Part shown: positions 16,786 through 24,390 of the stretch, piece after piece | Layout of the letters: every line of letters begins with the position of its first letter | How positions within the stretch are numbered: the stretch's first letter is position 1 | DNA from: Mycolicibacterium peregrinum | GTDB lineage: Bacteria > Actinomycetota > Actinomycetes > Mycobacteriales > Mycobacteriaceae | Assembly: GCF_001665785.1 (NCBI RefSeq) | Contig: NZ_LZSO01000014.1 | Span: 62,001-126,000 of the forward strand | Length of the DNA stretch: 64,000 nt | Direction of reading: 5' to 3' | Translations under genes and position numbers: made by a program | Notes under the pieces: model-generated | The model's input: only the letters and a program-made list of their open reading frames with translations | Told to the model about the DNA's origin: nothing | Database searches by the model: none

Positions 16786-17547
16786 TCACGCCGGTGCGTC
16801 GGTGATGACCAGGGCGTGGCCACCGGTCTGCCATGCGGTTTCGAAAGTGTCGAGTGGAACTTGTTCGCCTGCACCGGATTCCGTACCGCTGTCGGAGAGG
16901 TATACAACCTGTCGATCGGTGTCGATCGCGGCGACGACGACGGCGTGGTCTTCCTCGGAGTGGTCGCCGTCCTCGCCCCAGATGGTTTCGGCGTTCACTC
17001 CGACGATCGCCTTGCGGCCGGCGCCGAGGTACTGCTGCAGCGCGTCCCTTCCGGTGGGGATCCCTCCGGTGGACGCGATGTCGTCGTTGGTGACGGTGGC
17101 GGCGATACCGAAGTGTTTGAGCAGGCGAAGCTGATCTTCTGGGGCTGTGGCGTTGTCGGTGGTGTCATCGCCCGGTTGCGGCGGCAGGTAGATGGGGCCG
17201 GAGCGCTCCTGGCTGGGGGTGTCGCCGGCCAGCTTGATCATGTCCTGTTCGCTGGGCGCATCTCCGGTCACCATGCCGACGATGGTGGCCACGGCCAAAA
17301 GACCGCAGTCGCTGTAGGACTGCTCGAACCAGTAGGTCGACGCGTCGTCTGGATTCCCGTAGACCGGGCCGGTCGATTGTCCGGTGGGCAGGCCTGCCGG
17401 TGCGGGCGGCGACGCCACGGCGGCATGACTGCCTTCGGTCGCAGCGGCGCGGTCGCCTGCTGCGTCGGTATCCGTACCACAGCCGGCCAGTGCCGTGCAC
17501 AGCAGCAGCGCCGTGGTGGCGGTCCGCAACCGGTGGCGTGTCTCCAT
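16786..17547 (-). CDS. Lipoprotein with C39-like cysteine peptidase domain
   Basis: Protein of 253 residues with lipobox ALAGC (Cys23), a disordered linker to about residue 65, and a papain-like C39-type domain. The catalytic set is visible: Gln76 and Cys81 in EQSYSDCGLLAVA, His201 in EEDHAVVV and Asp219 in VYLSDSG. It is expected to sit on the outer face of the inner membrane and to cleave peptides or act as an amidase; the substrate is unknown. The start at 17547 follows AAGGAGCC. It lies 31 bases after the DUF4344 gene and 14 before the DUF4190 gene. A longer upstream frame would overlap the previous gene. Confidence 0.78.
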   Translation of the reverse strand: METRHRLRTATTALLLCTALAGCGTDTDAAGDRAAATEGSHAAVASPPAPAGLPTGQSTGPVYGNPDDASTYWFEQSYSDCGLLAVATIVGMVTGDAPSEQDMIKLAGDTPSQERSGPIYLPPQPGDDTTDNATAPEDQLRLLKHFGIAATVTNDDIASTGGIPTGRDALQQYLGAGRKAIVGVNAETIWGEDGDHSEEDHAVVVAAIDTDRQVVYLSDSGTESGAGEQVPLDTFETAWQTGGHALVITDAPA

Positions 17548-17578
17548 CGCGGATGGCTCCTTGGAAGTGTTGTGGTGG

Positions 17579-18412
17579 TTACTGTTTGAGGTGAGGTTTG
17601 AGGAGTTCGGACCAGGCATTGGTGAGCTTGGCGAACTCGTCCTGGCAGCCGTCGGCCCGGTCTTGCGGCAGCAGCCCGTCGGTGATGACGTCGGCGTTGG
17701 CCTCGGGGTCGGATCCGTAGATCCAGCATTCGAAGTTGTACATGCGGGCTTCGTTGAGGGTGTGCACGTCGGCCATCAGCGCTTCGTCGGGTTGCGGACC
17801 GTCGTCCTGGGCGTACAGCCGGTATTCGCGGGCCTGATCCTTGGCGGCCTGCACCTGGTCGGGGTCGACGCTGCCGTCGGCGTCGGCAGCCAGCAGCAGG
17901 TACGCCGAGAGTTGATCGGCAACGTCCTCTTCTCGCCCGGTGGCGGGCAGTTGGTAGAGGTCGATGGCCATGTGGCCGAGCTCGTGGTAGAACGACGCGA
18001 CTGCCACCCGGCGCGCCGTGGCTTCCGGATCGGGGTCGTCGGCGAAAAGGCTGAGACTCTCGGCGATGTCCTCGTAGCACAGGACCATCTGCTGATCGTC
18101 CGGGCTCCAGAAGTCGTTGGCTTCTCCGCACTGGGATCCGACGAGCGGAATATCGTAGGGCAGCTTGAAGATTCCGGTGACCTCGTCGGCCAGTCCCTCG
18201 AGCACCTGGGTTTTCTCCATCAATGCCCGGCCCTGTTGGGCCTCGGGTGTGGTGGCTTCTTCGAAGCTGACGGCCATGGCGCCGTCGTCTGCCTCGATGG
18301 CTGCGGCGGAGGTGACAGGGGGCGCCGCGGCGGGCTGGGCGTCGTCGGCGCAGCTCGATGCCAGCAGTGCGATCACCGCCAGAGCCGTGGTGATAGGGGT
18401 CCGGCGGCGCAT
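17579..18412 (-). CDS. DUF4344 putative zinc metallopeptidase lipoprotein
   Basis: Protein of 277 residues with lipobox LASSC (Cys21). The zinc-binding motif HELGH is at residues 143-147 in SFYHELGHMAIDLY, and a downstream EEDVADQL (about residues 161-168) supplies the third ligand, the DUF4344 gluzincin pattern. DUF4344 proteins are predicted metallopeptidases without a proven substrate. It is probably tethered outside the inner membrane. The ATG at 18412 follows AAAGGA. It is preceded by a 39-residue gene (19-bp gap) and followed by the C39-like gene, so two different peptidase types share one transcript. Confidence 0.78.
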   Translation of the reverse strand: MRRRTPITTALAVIALLASSCADDAQPAAAPPVTSAAAIEADDGAMAVSFEEATTPEAQQGRALMEKTQVLEGLADEVTGIFKLPYDIPLVGSQCGEANDFWSPDDQQMVLCYEDIAESLSLFADDPDPEATARRVAVASFYHELGHMAIDLYQLPATGREEDVADQLSAYLLLAADADGSVDPDQVQAAKDQAREYRLYAQDDGPQPDEALMADVHTLNEARMYNFECWIYGSDPEANADVITDGLLPQDRADGCQDEFAKLTNAWSELLKPHLKQ

Positions 18413-18431
18413 TGGGTGTCCTTTCGGGGAA

Positions 18432-18551
18432 TCAAAAAGCACTGTCGCTGCCGAAGTTCCCGTCGGGATCCGTCAGTGCCCCGGCCAACACCAGCCCCGC
18501 TGCCGCGGCACCTTTGACGCCCAGCCGCCGGATCTCGGCGTTCGAAGCCAC
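18432..18551 (-). CDS. Small 39-residue hydrophobic peptide in the peptidase operon
   Basis: GTG at 18551, three bases after the stop of the upstream secreted-protein gene; stop at 18432. The product has a charged start (ASNAEIRRLGVKG), a hydrophobic stretch (AAAAGLVLAGAL) and an acidic tail (TDPDGNFGSDSAF). It fits snugly between two genes of the operon and has strong protein-like composition, but its short length and GTG start make it a prediction only. Confidence 0.5.
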   Translation of the reverse strand: MASNAEIRRLGVKGAAAAGLVLAGALTDPDGNFGSDSAF

Positions 18552-18554
18552 CGA

Positions 18555-18824
18555 CTAGTTCGGGATGTCGCTGTTCCAGAGATACCAGTGGACGGTGTCA
18601 CCGCGGTCATCCCCGATCCGGCAATACCAGTACGGGTAGGAGGTGTCATTGATCTGCAGGTGGACGGTCGGCCCGTCCTCTCTGCACTCGGCTTCGGTGT
18701 TGTAGTACTCCTCGACGCCGTCGTACCCCACCACCAGGATGTCATCGGCCTGCGCGACGCCGTTCCCGTTCGCAATCATGGCGCCCAATGCCAGCGCACC
18801 AGCCGCAGCAAATCTCTTCAACAC
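18555..18824 (-). CDS. Small secreted protein, unknown family
   Basis: Protein of 89 residues with a 26-residue signal peptide ending VAQA and a mature part of about 63 residues rich in Tyr, Trp and Asp (YDGVEEYYNTEAE, YPYWYCRIGDD, HWYLWNSDIPN). Two cysteines could form one disulfide. A strong ribosome site (GAGGAGA) precedes the GTG start at 18824. It appears to be the first gene of the operon that continues with the 39-residue gene, DUF4344, C39-like and DUF4190 genes. I do not recognise the family. Confidence 0.65.
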   Translation of the reverse strand: MLKRFAAAGALALGAMIANGNGVAQADDILVVGYDGVEEYYNTEAECREDGPTVHLQINDTSYPYWYCRIGDDRGDTVHWYLWNSDIPN

Positions 18825-18997
18825 GGAATCTCCTCAGCTCGTTCGTCAGACTGCCCAGTCCGGAGCAAACGCGGCAGACGTTACTCAGGAACTTCCGACC
18901 GCGCCTTCGGAAAAATGCGGACTTTCGGGAAACTTGTTGTCGTCCCAGGTGTCCCGTGTCGGGAGGTGGTGGCGGATGTTGCTGGATTCCTTGAAGC

Positions 18998-19273
18998 TCA
19001 ACCGAATACGGGTAAGCCGTTCGGGCCGGTCTGTGGCGGTGGCATGAAACAGGGCGGGATGCCCGGCGCGTACGGCGGCACGCACGGTTGCGGAAAGCAG
19101 GGTTGCCCATTCCAGTAGGACGGTTGGTTCGGCGGGCACACCGTCATCGGATCGGCCGTGGCGCCCGCGGCGCACGACAGTGCCGTTGCTGCAGCGAGCA
19201 CCGTTGCAGCGAGAGCCGTGTGAAGCATTGCCGAGAGCGCGGAAGGCAACTTGTACAACGTCGTTGACGTCAT
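18998..19273 (-). CDS. Small secreted Pro/Cys-rich protein
   Basis: Protein of 91 residues; an N-terminal signal region to about residue 40 (LAATVLAAATALSCAAGATA) is followed by a mature part full of Pro and Cys: VCPPNQPSYWNGQPCFPQPC and GIPPCFMPPPQTGPNG. This composition is seen in small mycobacterial exported proteins of unknown function. It lies 173 bases upstream of the secreted-protein gene at 18824 and points the same way. A TATCCT hexamer lies eight bases before the ATG. The first in-frame ATG (19273) is used; the next Met (16th codon) is also possible. Confidence 0.55.
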   Translation of the reverse strand: MTSTTLYKLPSALSAMLHTALAATVLAAATALSCAAGATADPMTVCPPNQPSYWNGQPCFPQPCVPPYAPGIPPCFMPPPQTGPNGLPVFG

Positions 19274-19349
19274 ACCACGAGAGGATAGCGGTTAACTGCT
19301 CGACGGGATCTGGTCCGTGGGTTCGCCGTACAGCAATGTGTGCCGACAC

Positions 19350-19355
19350 TAGGCT
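19350..19355 (+). promoter_or_regulatory. Leaderless -10 element (TAGGCT)
   Basis: TAGGCT ends seven bases before the ATG at 19363. It helps to fix the start so that cysteine is residue 2. Confidence 0.5.
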
Positions 19356-19362
19356 CGCTCGC

Positions 19363-20388
19363 ATGTGCACAAGAGTCATGTGGCCCGAGGCAGGCGATGC
19401 GGTTCTGGTCGGCAGGAACATGGACTTCCACAAGGACCTGATGACCAACCTGTGGAAGCAGCCGCGCGGGGTCGCGCGCGACGACGCGGTTTCGGGCAAG
19501 CTCACCTGGACCTCGAAGTACGGCAGCGTGATCGCCACGGCTTTCGACATCACCTCCGTCGACGGCATGAACGAGGCGGGCCTGGCCGGGCACATCCTGT
19601 GGCTTGCGGAGTCGACCTACGGCGAGCCGGACGGCTCGCGCACGCAGCTCGGCCAGGGCATCTGGCTGCAGTATTTCCTGGACAACTTCGCGACGGTGGC
19701 GGAGGCGACCGCGTGGATCGCGGAGACCGATGTCCAGGTCGTACAGATGGACGATCCGACCGGCGGCGTCCGCCCCGGATTGCACCTGGCGCTCGACGAT
19801 GCGACCGGGGATTCGGCGATCATCGAGTACGTCGACGGCAAGGCCCGGGTGTACCACTCGAAGGACTACAAGGTGATGACGAATTCGCCGACCTTCGATC
19901 AGCAGTTGGAGCTGGTGAAGTCGTTCACCGGTCTGGGTGGCGATCAGCCGATCCCGGGCTCCACCTTGGCCAGCGACCGCTTCGCCCGGGCCAGTTACTA
20001 CGCCGGCCGACTGCCCAAACCGGCCGGTCAGGTCGAGGCCATCGCCGGCATGTTCTCGGTGATCCGTAACGCCGCGCAGCCGTTCCGCATCCCAGACCCG
20101 GGCAAACCCGATGCCTCACAGACCATCTGGCAGGTGGTCCTGGATCTCACCAACAAGCGGTACGTCTACGAGTCCACCACCCGTCCGAACATCGTGTGGG
20201 TGGATCTGGCGGATCTCGACTTCTCGGAGGGCAGTCCGCAGCTCAAACTCGACCTGATCGGTGAGCTCGCCGTGCAAGGCGGCATCGCCGGCAACGTGGC
20301 CGACAAATTCGAGGACAAGGGTGCCATGACCTTCCTGTCACTGGAGATGCTCCGCAAGCTGGAGGAGGGCGCGGCCGGGGCGAAGTGA
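19363..20388 (+). CDS. Ntn-type linear amide C-N hydrolase (choloylglycine hydrolase family)
   Basis: Protein of 341 residues beginning MCTRVMWPEAGDAVLVGRNMDF. In this family the initiator Met is removed and Cys2 becomes the N-terminal nucleophile; Arg17 and Asp20 of the conserved start are in place. Other hallmarks are DGMNEAGLAGHILWL and the Asn-containing VMTNSPTFDQQL. Members hydrolyse amides such as bile salts, penicillin V or N-acyl homoserine lactones; which one applies here is unknown. No signal peptide is visible from this start. The short start is supported by the leaderless -10 element and by Cys2; the desaturase follows after 115 bp with its own promoter. Confidence 0.85.
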   Translation: MCTRVMWPEAGDAVLVGRNMDFHKDLMTNLWKQPRGVARDDAVSGKLTWTSKYGSVIATAFDITSVDGMNEAGLAGHILWLAESTYGEPDGSRTQLGQGIWLQYFLDNFATVAEATAWIAETDVQVVQMDDPTGGVRPGLHLALDDATGDSAIIEYVDGKARVYHSKDYKVMTNSPTFDQQLELVKSFTGLGGDQPIPGSTLASDRFARASYYAGRLPKPAGQVEAIAGMFSVIRNAAQPFRIPDPGKPDASQTIWQVVLDLTNKRYVYESTTRPNIVWVDLADLDFSEGSPQLKLDLIGELAVQGGIAGNVADKFEDKGAMTFLSLEMLRKLEEGAAGAK

Positions 20389-20417
20389 GTCGCCTCTGAA
20401 ACCGTTCACCCAAAAAT

Positions 20418-20452
20418 AACCTACGGTGCCGTAACCTACGCTACCGTAGGTT
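20418..20452. promoter_or_regulatory. Tandem TetR-type operator upstream of the desaturase
   Basis: A perfect inverted repeat, AACCTACG (20433-20440), CTAC, CGTAGGTT (20445-20452). A second copy of AACCTACG sits 15 bp upstream (20418-20425) followed by an imperfect CGTA arm; TACGG-TG-CCGTA at 20422-20433 is also palindromic. This form resembles acyl-CoA-responsive TetR operators upstream of mycobacterial desaturase genes (MadR type); that link is inference. Confidence 0.6.
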
Positions 20453-20503
20453 GCGGATGGCGCGTTGACGCCGCAGTGTCGCCAACACCTTGGGAGGACT
20501 GGA

Positions 20504-21421
20504 ATGGACGCCCAGAGCGGAGTGCTCCACGAACTGGAACCGGTTGTCGCGAGCAACCTCGACCGCCATCTGTCGATGGCGCGGGAATGGTTTCCGCACG
20601 ACTATGTCCCGTGGAGTCGGGGGCGCGACTTCGCCTTCCTGGACGGGGAAGACTGGCAACCCGAGGATTCGCCGCTGGATCACGTCGCCAAAGTGGCCAT
20701 GACGGTGAACCTGCTGACTGAGGACAACCTGCCGTCCTACCACCGTGAGATCGCCACGCGCTTCTCCCGCGACGGCGCGTGGGGCACCTGGGTCGGGCAG
20801 TGGACTGCCGAAGAGGGGCGCCACAGCATCGCCCTGCGCGACTACCTCGTCGTCACGCGCGGCGTGGATCCCGTTGCCCTGGAACGTCTTCGCATGGCCC
20901 ATACGGTGGCGGGTTACGACTCTGGCGACAAGACCCCGCTTGCGGCGATGGCTTACGTGTCGTTCCAGGAGCTGGCGACGCGGGTGTCGCACCGCAACAC
21001 CGGGCGGGCGTCGGGTTGTCTCATTGCCGATCAGCTGCTCGCCCGGATCGCCGCCGACGAGAACCTGCACATGGTCTTCTACCGCAATCTCATGGCGGCA
21101 GCGCTGGACATCTCGCCCGACGCCTCGATGGTCGCCATCCGCGACGAGGTGGTGAACTTCGCGATGCCGGGTCTCGGGATGGCCGACTTCGCGCAGAATG
21201 CGATCACCATCGCCAAGGCCGGCATCTACGATCTGCGCGTCCATCACGACGACGTGGTGCAGCCGGTGTTGCGCTTCTGGCGGATCTTCGACCGAACCGA
21301 TTTCGGGCCGGAAGGTGAGAAGGCCCGTGAGGAGCTAGCCCAGTTCCTCGATGCGGTTGACGAGCGCGCCCGGTTCTACGAGGAGAAACGCGAGCGCCAA
21401 CGCGTCGGCGCGGCTTCCTAG
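20504..21421 (+). CDS. Acyl-ACP desaturase (DesA1-like, diiron)
   Basis: Protein of 305 residues with both diiron motifs: TEDNLPSYHRE and TAEEGRHSIALRDYL in the first pair, FQELATRVSHRN and ADENLHMVFYRN in the second. It introduces a cis double bond into long acyl chains on ACP, in mycobacteria as part of mycolic acid or fatty acid desaturation. It resembles DesA1 but lacks much of its C-terminal tail and is therefore a probable paralogue. GGGAGGA precedes the ATG at 20504. The upstream tandem palindrome suggests control by a TetR-type lipid sensor encoded elsewhere. Confidence 0.88.
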   Translation: MDAQSGVLHELEPVVASNLDRHLSMAREWFPHDYVPWSRGRDFAFLDGEDWQPEDSPLDHVAKVAMTVNLLTEDNLPSYHREIATRFSRDGAWGTWVGQWTAEEGRHSIALRDYLVVTRGVDPVALERLRMAHTVAGYDSGDKTPLAAMAYVSFQELATRVSHRNTGRASGCLIADQLLARIAADENLHMVFYRNLMAAALDISPDASMVAIRDEVVNFAMPGLGMADFAQNAITIAKAGIYDLRVHHDDVVQPVLRFWRIFDRTDFGPEGEKAREELAQFLDAVDERARFYEEKRERQRVGAAS

Positions 21422-21519
21422 CAACCTGAAGGCCTCCGCCGCGCCCCGCTGAACGTGTCGCACATCACACCTTCGGAGGGATTCATCCCGCCTCGATCTT
21501 GGGTATCGAGGAGTAGTTG

Positions 21520-22290
21520 GTGCGAAAAGTTGTCGCGGGTCGGAACGAGTGGGGTCGAAAAATGAACCGGATTGGTCGTTGGTTGGCGGCAGTGGCATCG
21601 TCGGTTTTCGTGGCGGGTGGGTGCATCGCCGCTGCCGGTCAGGCTTCTGCGGATTCGTGTGCGGACGTGCAGGTGGTATTTGCGCGGGGCACGTTCGAGC
21701 CGCCGGGCGTGGGTGGTGTCGGGGACGCGTTCGTCAACGCGCTGCAGGCCAGGACCGGCGGGAAGTCCGTCGACGTCTACGCGGTGAATTACCCTGCCTC
21801 ACTTGACTTTGCGACTGCGGCCGACGGTGTCGCCGACGCGAGCAACAAGGTAAGGGCCACGGTGGCGGCCTGCCCCGACACCAAGATCGTGCTGGGCGGT
21901 TTCTCGCAGGGTGCTGCGGTGGCCGCTTACCTCACCGAGGATGCGGTGCCGCAGGGGTTCGTCTTGCCGCCGAGCATCAGTGGCCCGCTGCCCGCGGAGG
22001 TGGCCGATCATGTCGCCGCCGTGGCGCTGTTCGGCAAGCCGTCGAGCGGCTTCCTCCAGATGATCTACACCGGCGCACCGCCGATCACGGTTGGCCCCCG
22101 GTACGCCGCGAAGACCGATGATCTGTGCATCCCGGAGGACCCGGTGTGCTCGCCGACCGGTGGTGACAGCAATGCGCACAACCTGTACGCCGCGAACGGC
22201 TTGACGGACCAGGCCGCCGACTACGTGGCCGGCAAGCTGGGTGTCAAGAAGCCTGCCGACCGCAGTGTCGATCAGGCTGCCGGGCGGTAA
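21520..22290 (+). CDS. Secreted cutinase-like esterase
   Basis: Exported serine esterase of the mycobacterial cutinase (Culp) family. A hydrophobic signal segment ends QASA, and the mature part starts DSCADVQVVFARGTFEPPG. The nucleophile is in GGFSQGAAVAAYL, the acid in CIPEDPVC and the histidine in SNAHNLYAANG; the conserved cysteines are present. It hydrolyses short to medium acyl esters outside the cell. GTG 21520 is chosen because GAGGAG lies nine bases upstream; ATG 21562 gives a more usual signal peptide (MNRIGRWLAAV) but has only a weak ribosome site. Confidence 0.87.
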   Translation: MRKVVAGRNEWGRKMNRIGRWLAAVASSVFVAGGCIAAAGQASADSCADVQVVFARGTFEPPGVGGVGDAFVNALQARTGGKSVDVYAVNYPASLDFATAADGVADASNKVRATVAACPDTKIVLGGFSQGAAVAAYLTEDAVPQGFVLPPSISGPLPAEVADHVAAVALFGKPSSGFLQMIYTGAPPITVGPRYAAKTDDLCIPEDPVCSPTGGDSNAHNLYAANGLTDQAADYVAGKLGVKKPADRSVDQAAGR

Positions 22291-22348
22291 GAGCTCCCAA
22301 GCTGGCACACGCTACTGTTCGGGCACGGTCTCGGATAGGGGAGAGTCA

Positions 22349-22498
22349 GTGACGGAACAAGAGCAGCAGTTGACGTTTGGGCAGAAGGCCAAGTTGTACC
22401 TTCAGGCCGCAGGCGCGTTCGCGCGCAATCCCAAGGCGCTGGTCGCTCTCGTGAAGTACAAGATGGCAGAGCGGAAGTCGGCCAAAGAAGCAGGCTGA
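22349..22498 (+). CDS. Small conserved-looking 49-residue protein
   Basis: GTG start at 22349 preceded by GGGGAGAG. The product MTEQEQQLTFGQKAKLYLQ continues with AAGAFARNPKALVALVKYKM and a basic tail, predicted mostly helical and amphipathic. No family recognised. It stands between the cutinase and the convergent MocR gene with 13 bases to the latter; a hexamer GGATAG/GGTCTC region upstream could be its promoter but is not convincing. Confidence 0.6.
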   Translation: MTEQEQQLTFGQKAKLYLQAAGAFARNPKALVALVKYKMAERKSAKEAG

Positions 22499-22511
22499 AA
22501 ATGCTGAACGG

Positions 22512-23909
22512 TCAGGCCGCGCCCAGTTCGTGCGCGGCCTGACCCAGCATTTGCACGCCGGTGGCGATCTGGTCCTCGGTGAGATTGGCATACCCGAGGA
22601 TCAACCCGGGCGGCGCGGTCGCCGGATCGGCGTAACAGGGTCCCAGCGACTCCAGTCGGATACGTGACTCGGCGGCGCGTCGGGTCAGTTCCTCGAGCGG
22701 AAATCCTTCCGGGAACCGCACGGTCAGGTGCACGCCTGCGGCCGCGCCGAGAACCTCGGCCTGGGGTAGGTGCCGCGACAAGGCTGCCAGCAGCGCGGCG
22801 CGTCGCGCCGGATAGCGTCGGCGCATCTGACGTAGGTGGCGGTCGTAGCCACCGGAGGTCAGGAATTGGGCGAACGCGATCTGATCCATCACCGAGCTGC
22901 CGGTGTCGGCAAGGCTTTTGGCGGTTCTGACCCGCTGGACCAGGTGGGCGGGCAACACCATCCAGCCGATGCGCAGGCCGGGGGCCAAGGTCTTACTGGT
23001 CGAGCCGAGGTACACCACCCGGTCCGGCGCGACTCCTTGCAGAGCGCCCACCGGCGCCCGGTCGTAGCGGTACTCGGCGTCGTAGTCGTCTTCGATGATC
23101 AACCGCCCGGGTTGGGCCCATTCGAGTAGTGCGGTGCGCCGGACGGCCGAGAGCACCACTCCTGTCGGCGATTGATGGGCCGGGGTGGTCAGCACCGCGG
23201 TGGCATCGCAGGCAGCCAGTGCGGCGACGTCGATACCGTTGGCGTCCACGGGGATCGGTACCGGTTCGATACCGTTGTGGCGCAGGATCATCCGGTGCAA
23301 CCAGAATCCGGGATTCTCTGCCGCGATGGGCCCGTCCAGGCACCGGGCGAGCAGCGCGACGGCTTGTGTTGCGCCCGAGCACAACACGATGTGGCGTGGG
23401 TCGGCGACCACGCCGCGGGTACGGCGCAGGTAGTCGGCCACCGCGCTCCGGGCGGCCGGCAGTCCGTGGGGTGCGCTGTAGCCGAATGCGCTGGATTCGA
23501 TCTCGGCCAGGCCCTGGCGCATGGCCCGCAGCCAGGCCTGACGCGGGAAGCTGGCGAGATCCGGTGAGCCTGGCGCGAAGTCGATGTCGAAGCGGGGGCG
23601 AACGCGGTCAGGACCGGAGCTGCGGCAGGGAGCGGCGTCGACGGCCGCGACCCGAGTGCTGCCGCCCTGGCCGCTGTGCAGGAAGCCCTCTGCCGTCAGG
23701 TGCCCGTAGGCCTCGACCACGAGCCGTCTCGACACCCCGAGGTCGGCGGACAGCACACGGGTGGACGGCATCCGCGACGCCGGGGCCAACCGACCGGAAC
23801 GGATGGCGTCCCGCAGTCCGTCGGCGAGTTGACGATGCAAGGGCACCTTGCTGTCCCGGTCCAGTTCGACCAGCAGCTCCGGCCCTGAACTGGTACCCGA
23901 ATCTGCCAT
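22512..23909 (-). CDS. MocR-type transcriptional regulator (second copy)
   Basis: Protein of 465 residues with a GntR winged helix at about residues 15-85 (RMPSTRVLSADLGVSRRLVVEAY) and an aminotransferase-fold domain holding PAHQSPTGVVL, DDYDAEYRYDR and the PLP lysine in VYLGSTSKTLAPG. It is a PLP-sensing regulator, only moderately similar to the MocR at 3252. The divergent membrane protein and epimerase genes are the likely targets, across a 46-bp promoter space. TAGGCT at 23918-23923, eight bases upstream on its own strand, suggests near-leaderless initiation. Confidence 0.9.
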   Translation of the reverse strand: MADSGTSSGPELLVELDRDSKVPLHRQLADGLRDAIRSGRLAPASRMPSTRVLSADLGVSRRLVVEAYGHLTAEGFLHSGQGGSTRVAAVDAAPCRSSGPDRVRPRFDIDFAPGSPDLASFPRQAWLRAMRQGLAEIESSAFGYSAPHGLPAARSAVADYLRRTRGVVADPRHIVLCSGATQAVALLARCLDGPIAAENPGFWLHRMILRHNGIEPVPIPVDANGIDVAALAACDATAVLTTPAHQSPTGVVLSAVRRTALLEWAQPGRLIIEDDYDAEYRYDRAPVGALQGVAPDRVVYLGSTSKTLAPGLRIGWMVLPAHLVQRVRTAKSLADTGSSVMDQIAFAQFLTSGGYDRHLRQMRRRYPARRAALLAALSRHLPQAEVLGAAAGVHLTVRFPEGFPLEELTRRAAESRIRLESLGPCYADPATAPPGLILGYANLTEDQIATGVQMLGQAAHELGAA

Positions 23910-23955
23910 GAAATTGGAGCCTACTCGGAGACCACTGCGGCGTTAGCGTGATGAC
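23910..23955. promoter_or_regulatory. 46-bp divergent MocR / membrane protein promoter
   Basis: TAGCGT at 23944-23949 ends six bases before the ATG at 23956. The region opens with GAAATTGGAGCC next to the regulator start. Length and element order match the other MocR divergon at 3253-3298. Confidence 0.55.
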
Positions 23956-24390
23956 ATGGCCAATGCCGCGCCGCCGGTGCCGCAGACCCGGCGCTACCCC
24001 GAAGTGGTCCTCACCGTGTTCGGCGTCTACTCGGTGATCCTCGGTCTGTTCATGCTGTTCGCGCCGGGCACATTCTTCGACACCCTCGGCGCGTTCGGCA
24101 CGCGCAACGATCACTACATCCTCGACAACGCCTCGTTCGAGTTACCGCTCGGGCTGATGATGCTGGCGGCGCTGAAATGGCCGCGATGGCGCGTGCCCGC
24201 GCTGGCCTTCGCCACCGCGCACTGGGCCCTGCATTCGCTGAGTCACCTGATCGACACCAACCACGTCGCAGGCAACTGGGTGGGTTGGCTGGAAGCCGCG
24301 GGGCTGGTGCTGACCACGGTGCTACTGGCAATTGCCTTGCGTATCAGCATGTCCGACGAGAATTTCAACGTAGAGGCAGGAGAACCATAG
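23956..24390 (+). CDS. Four-helix membrane protein, unknown family
   Basis: Protein of 144 residues with four hydrophobic segments: VVLTVFGVYSVILGLFMLFA, LPLGLMMLAALKW, PALAFATAHWALHSLSHL and WLEAAGLVLTTVLLAIAL. A His-rich stretch (HWALHSLSHLIDTNH) lies in the third helix. The function is unknown. It is divergent from the MocR regulator, leaderless, and its stop codon touches the ATG of the epimerase-like gene, so the two are expressed together. Confidence 0.75.
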   Translation: MANAAPPVPQTRRYPEVVLTVFGVYSVILGLFMLFAPGTFFDTLGAFGTRNDHYILDNASFELPLGLMMLAALKWPRWRVPALAFATAHWALHSLSHLIDTNHVAGNWVGWLEAAGLVLTTVLLAIALRISMSDENFNVEAGEP

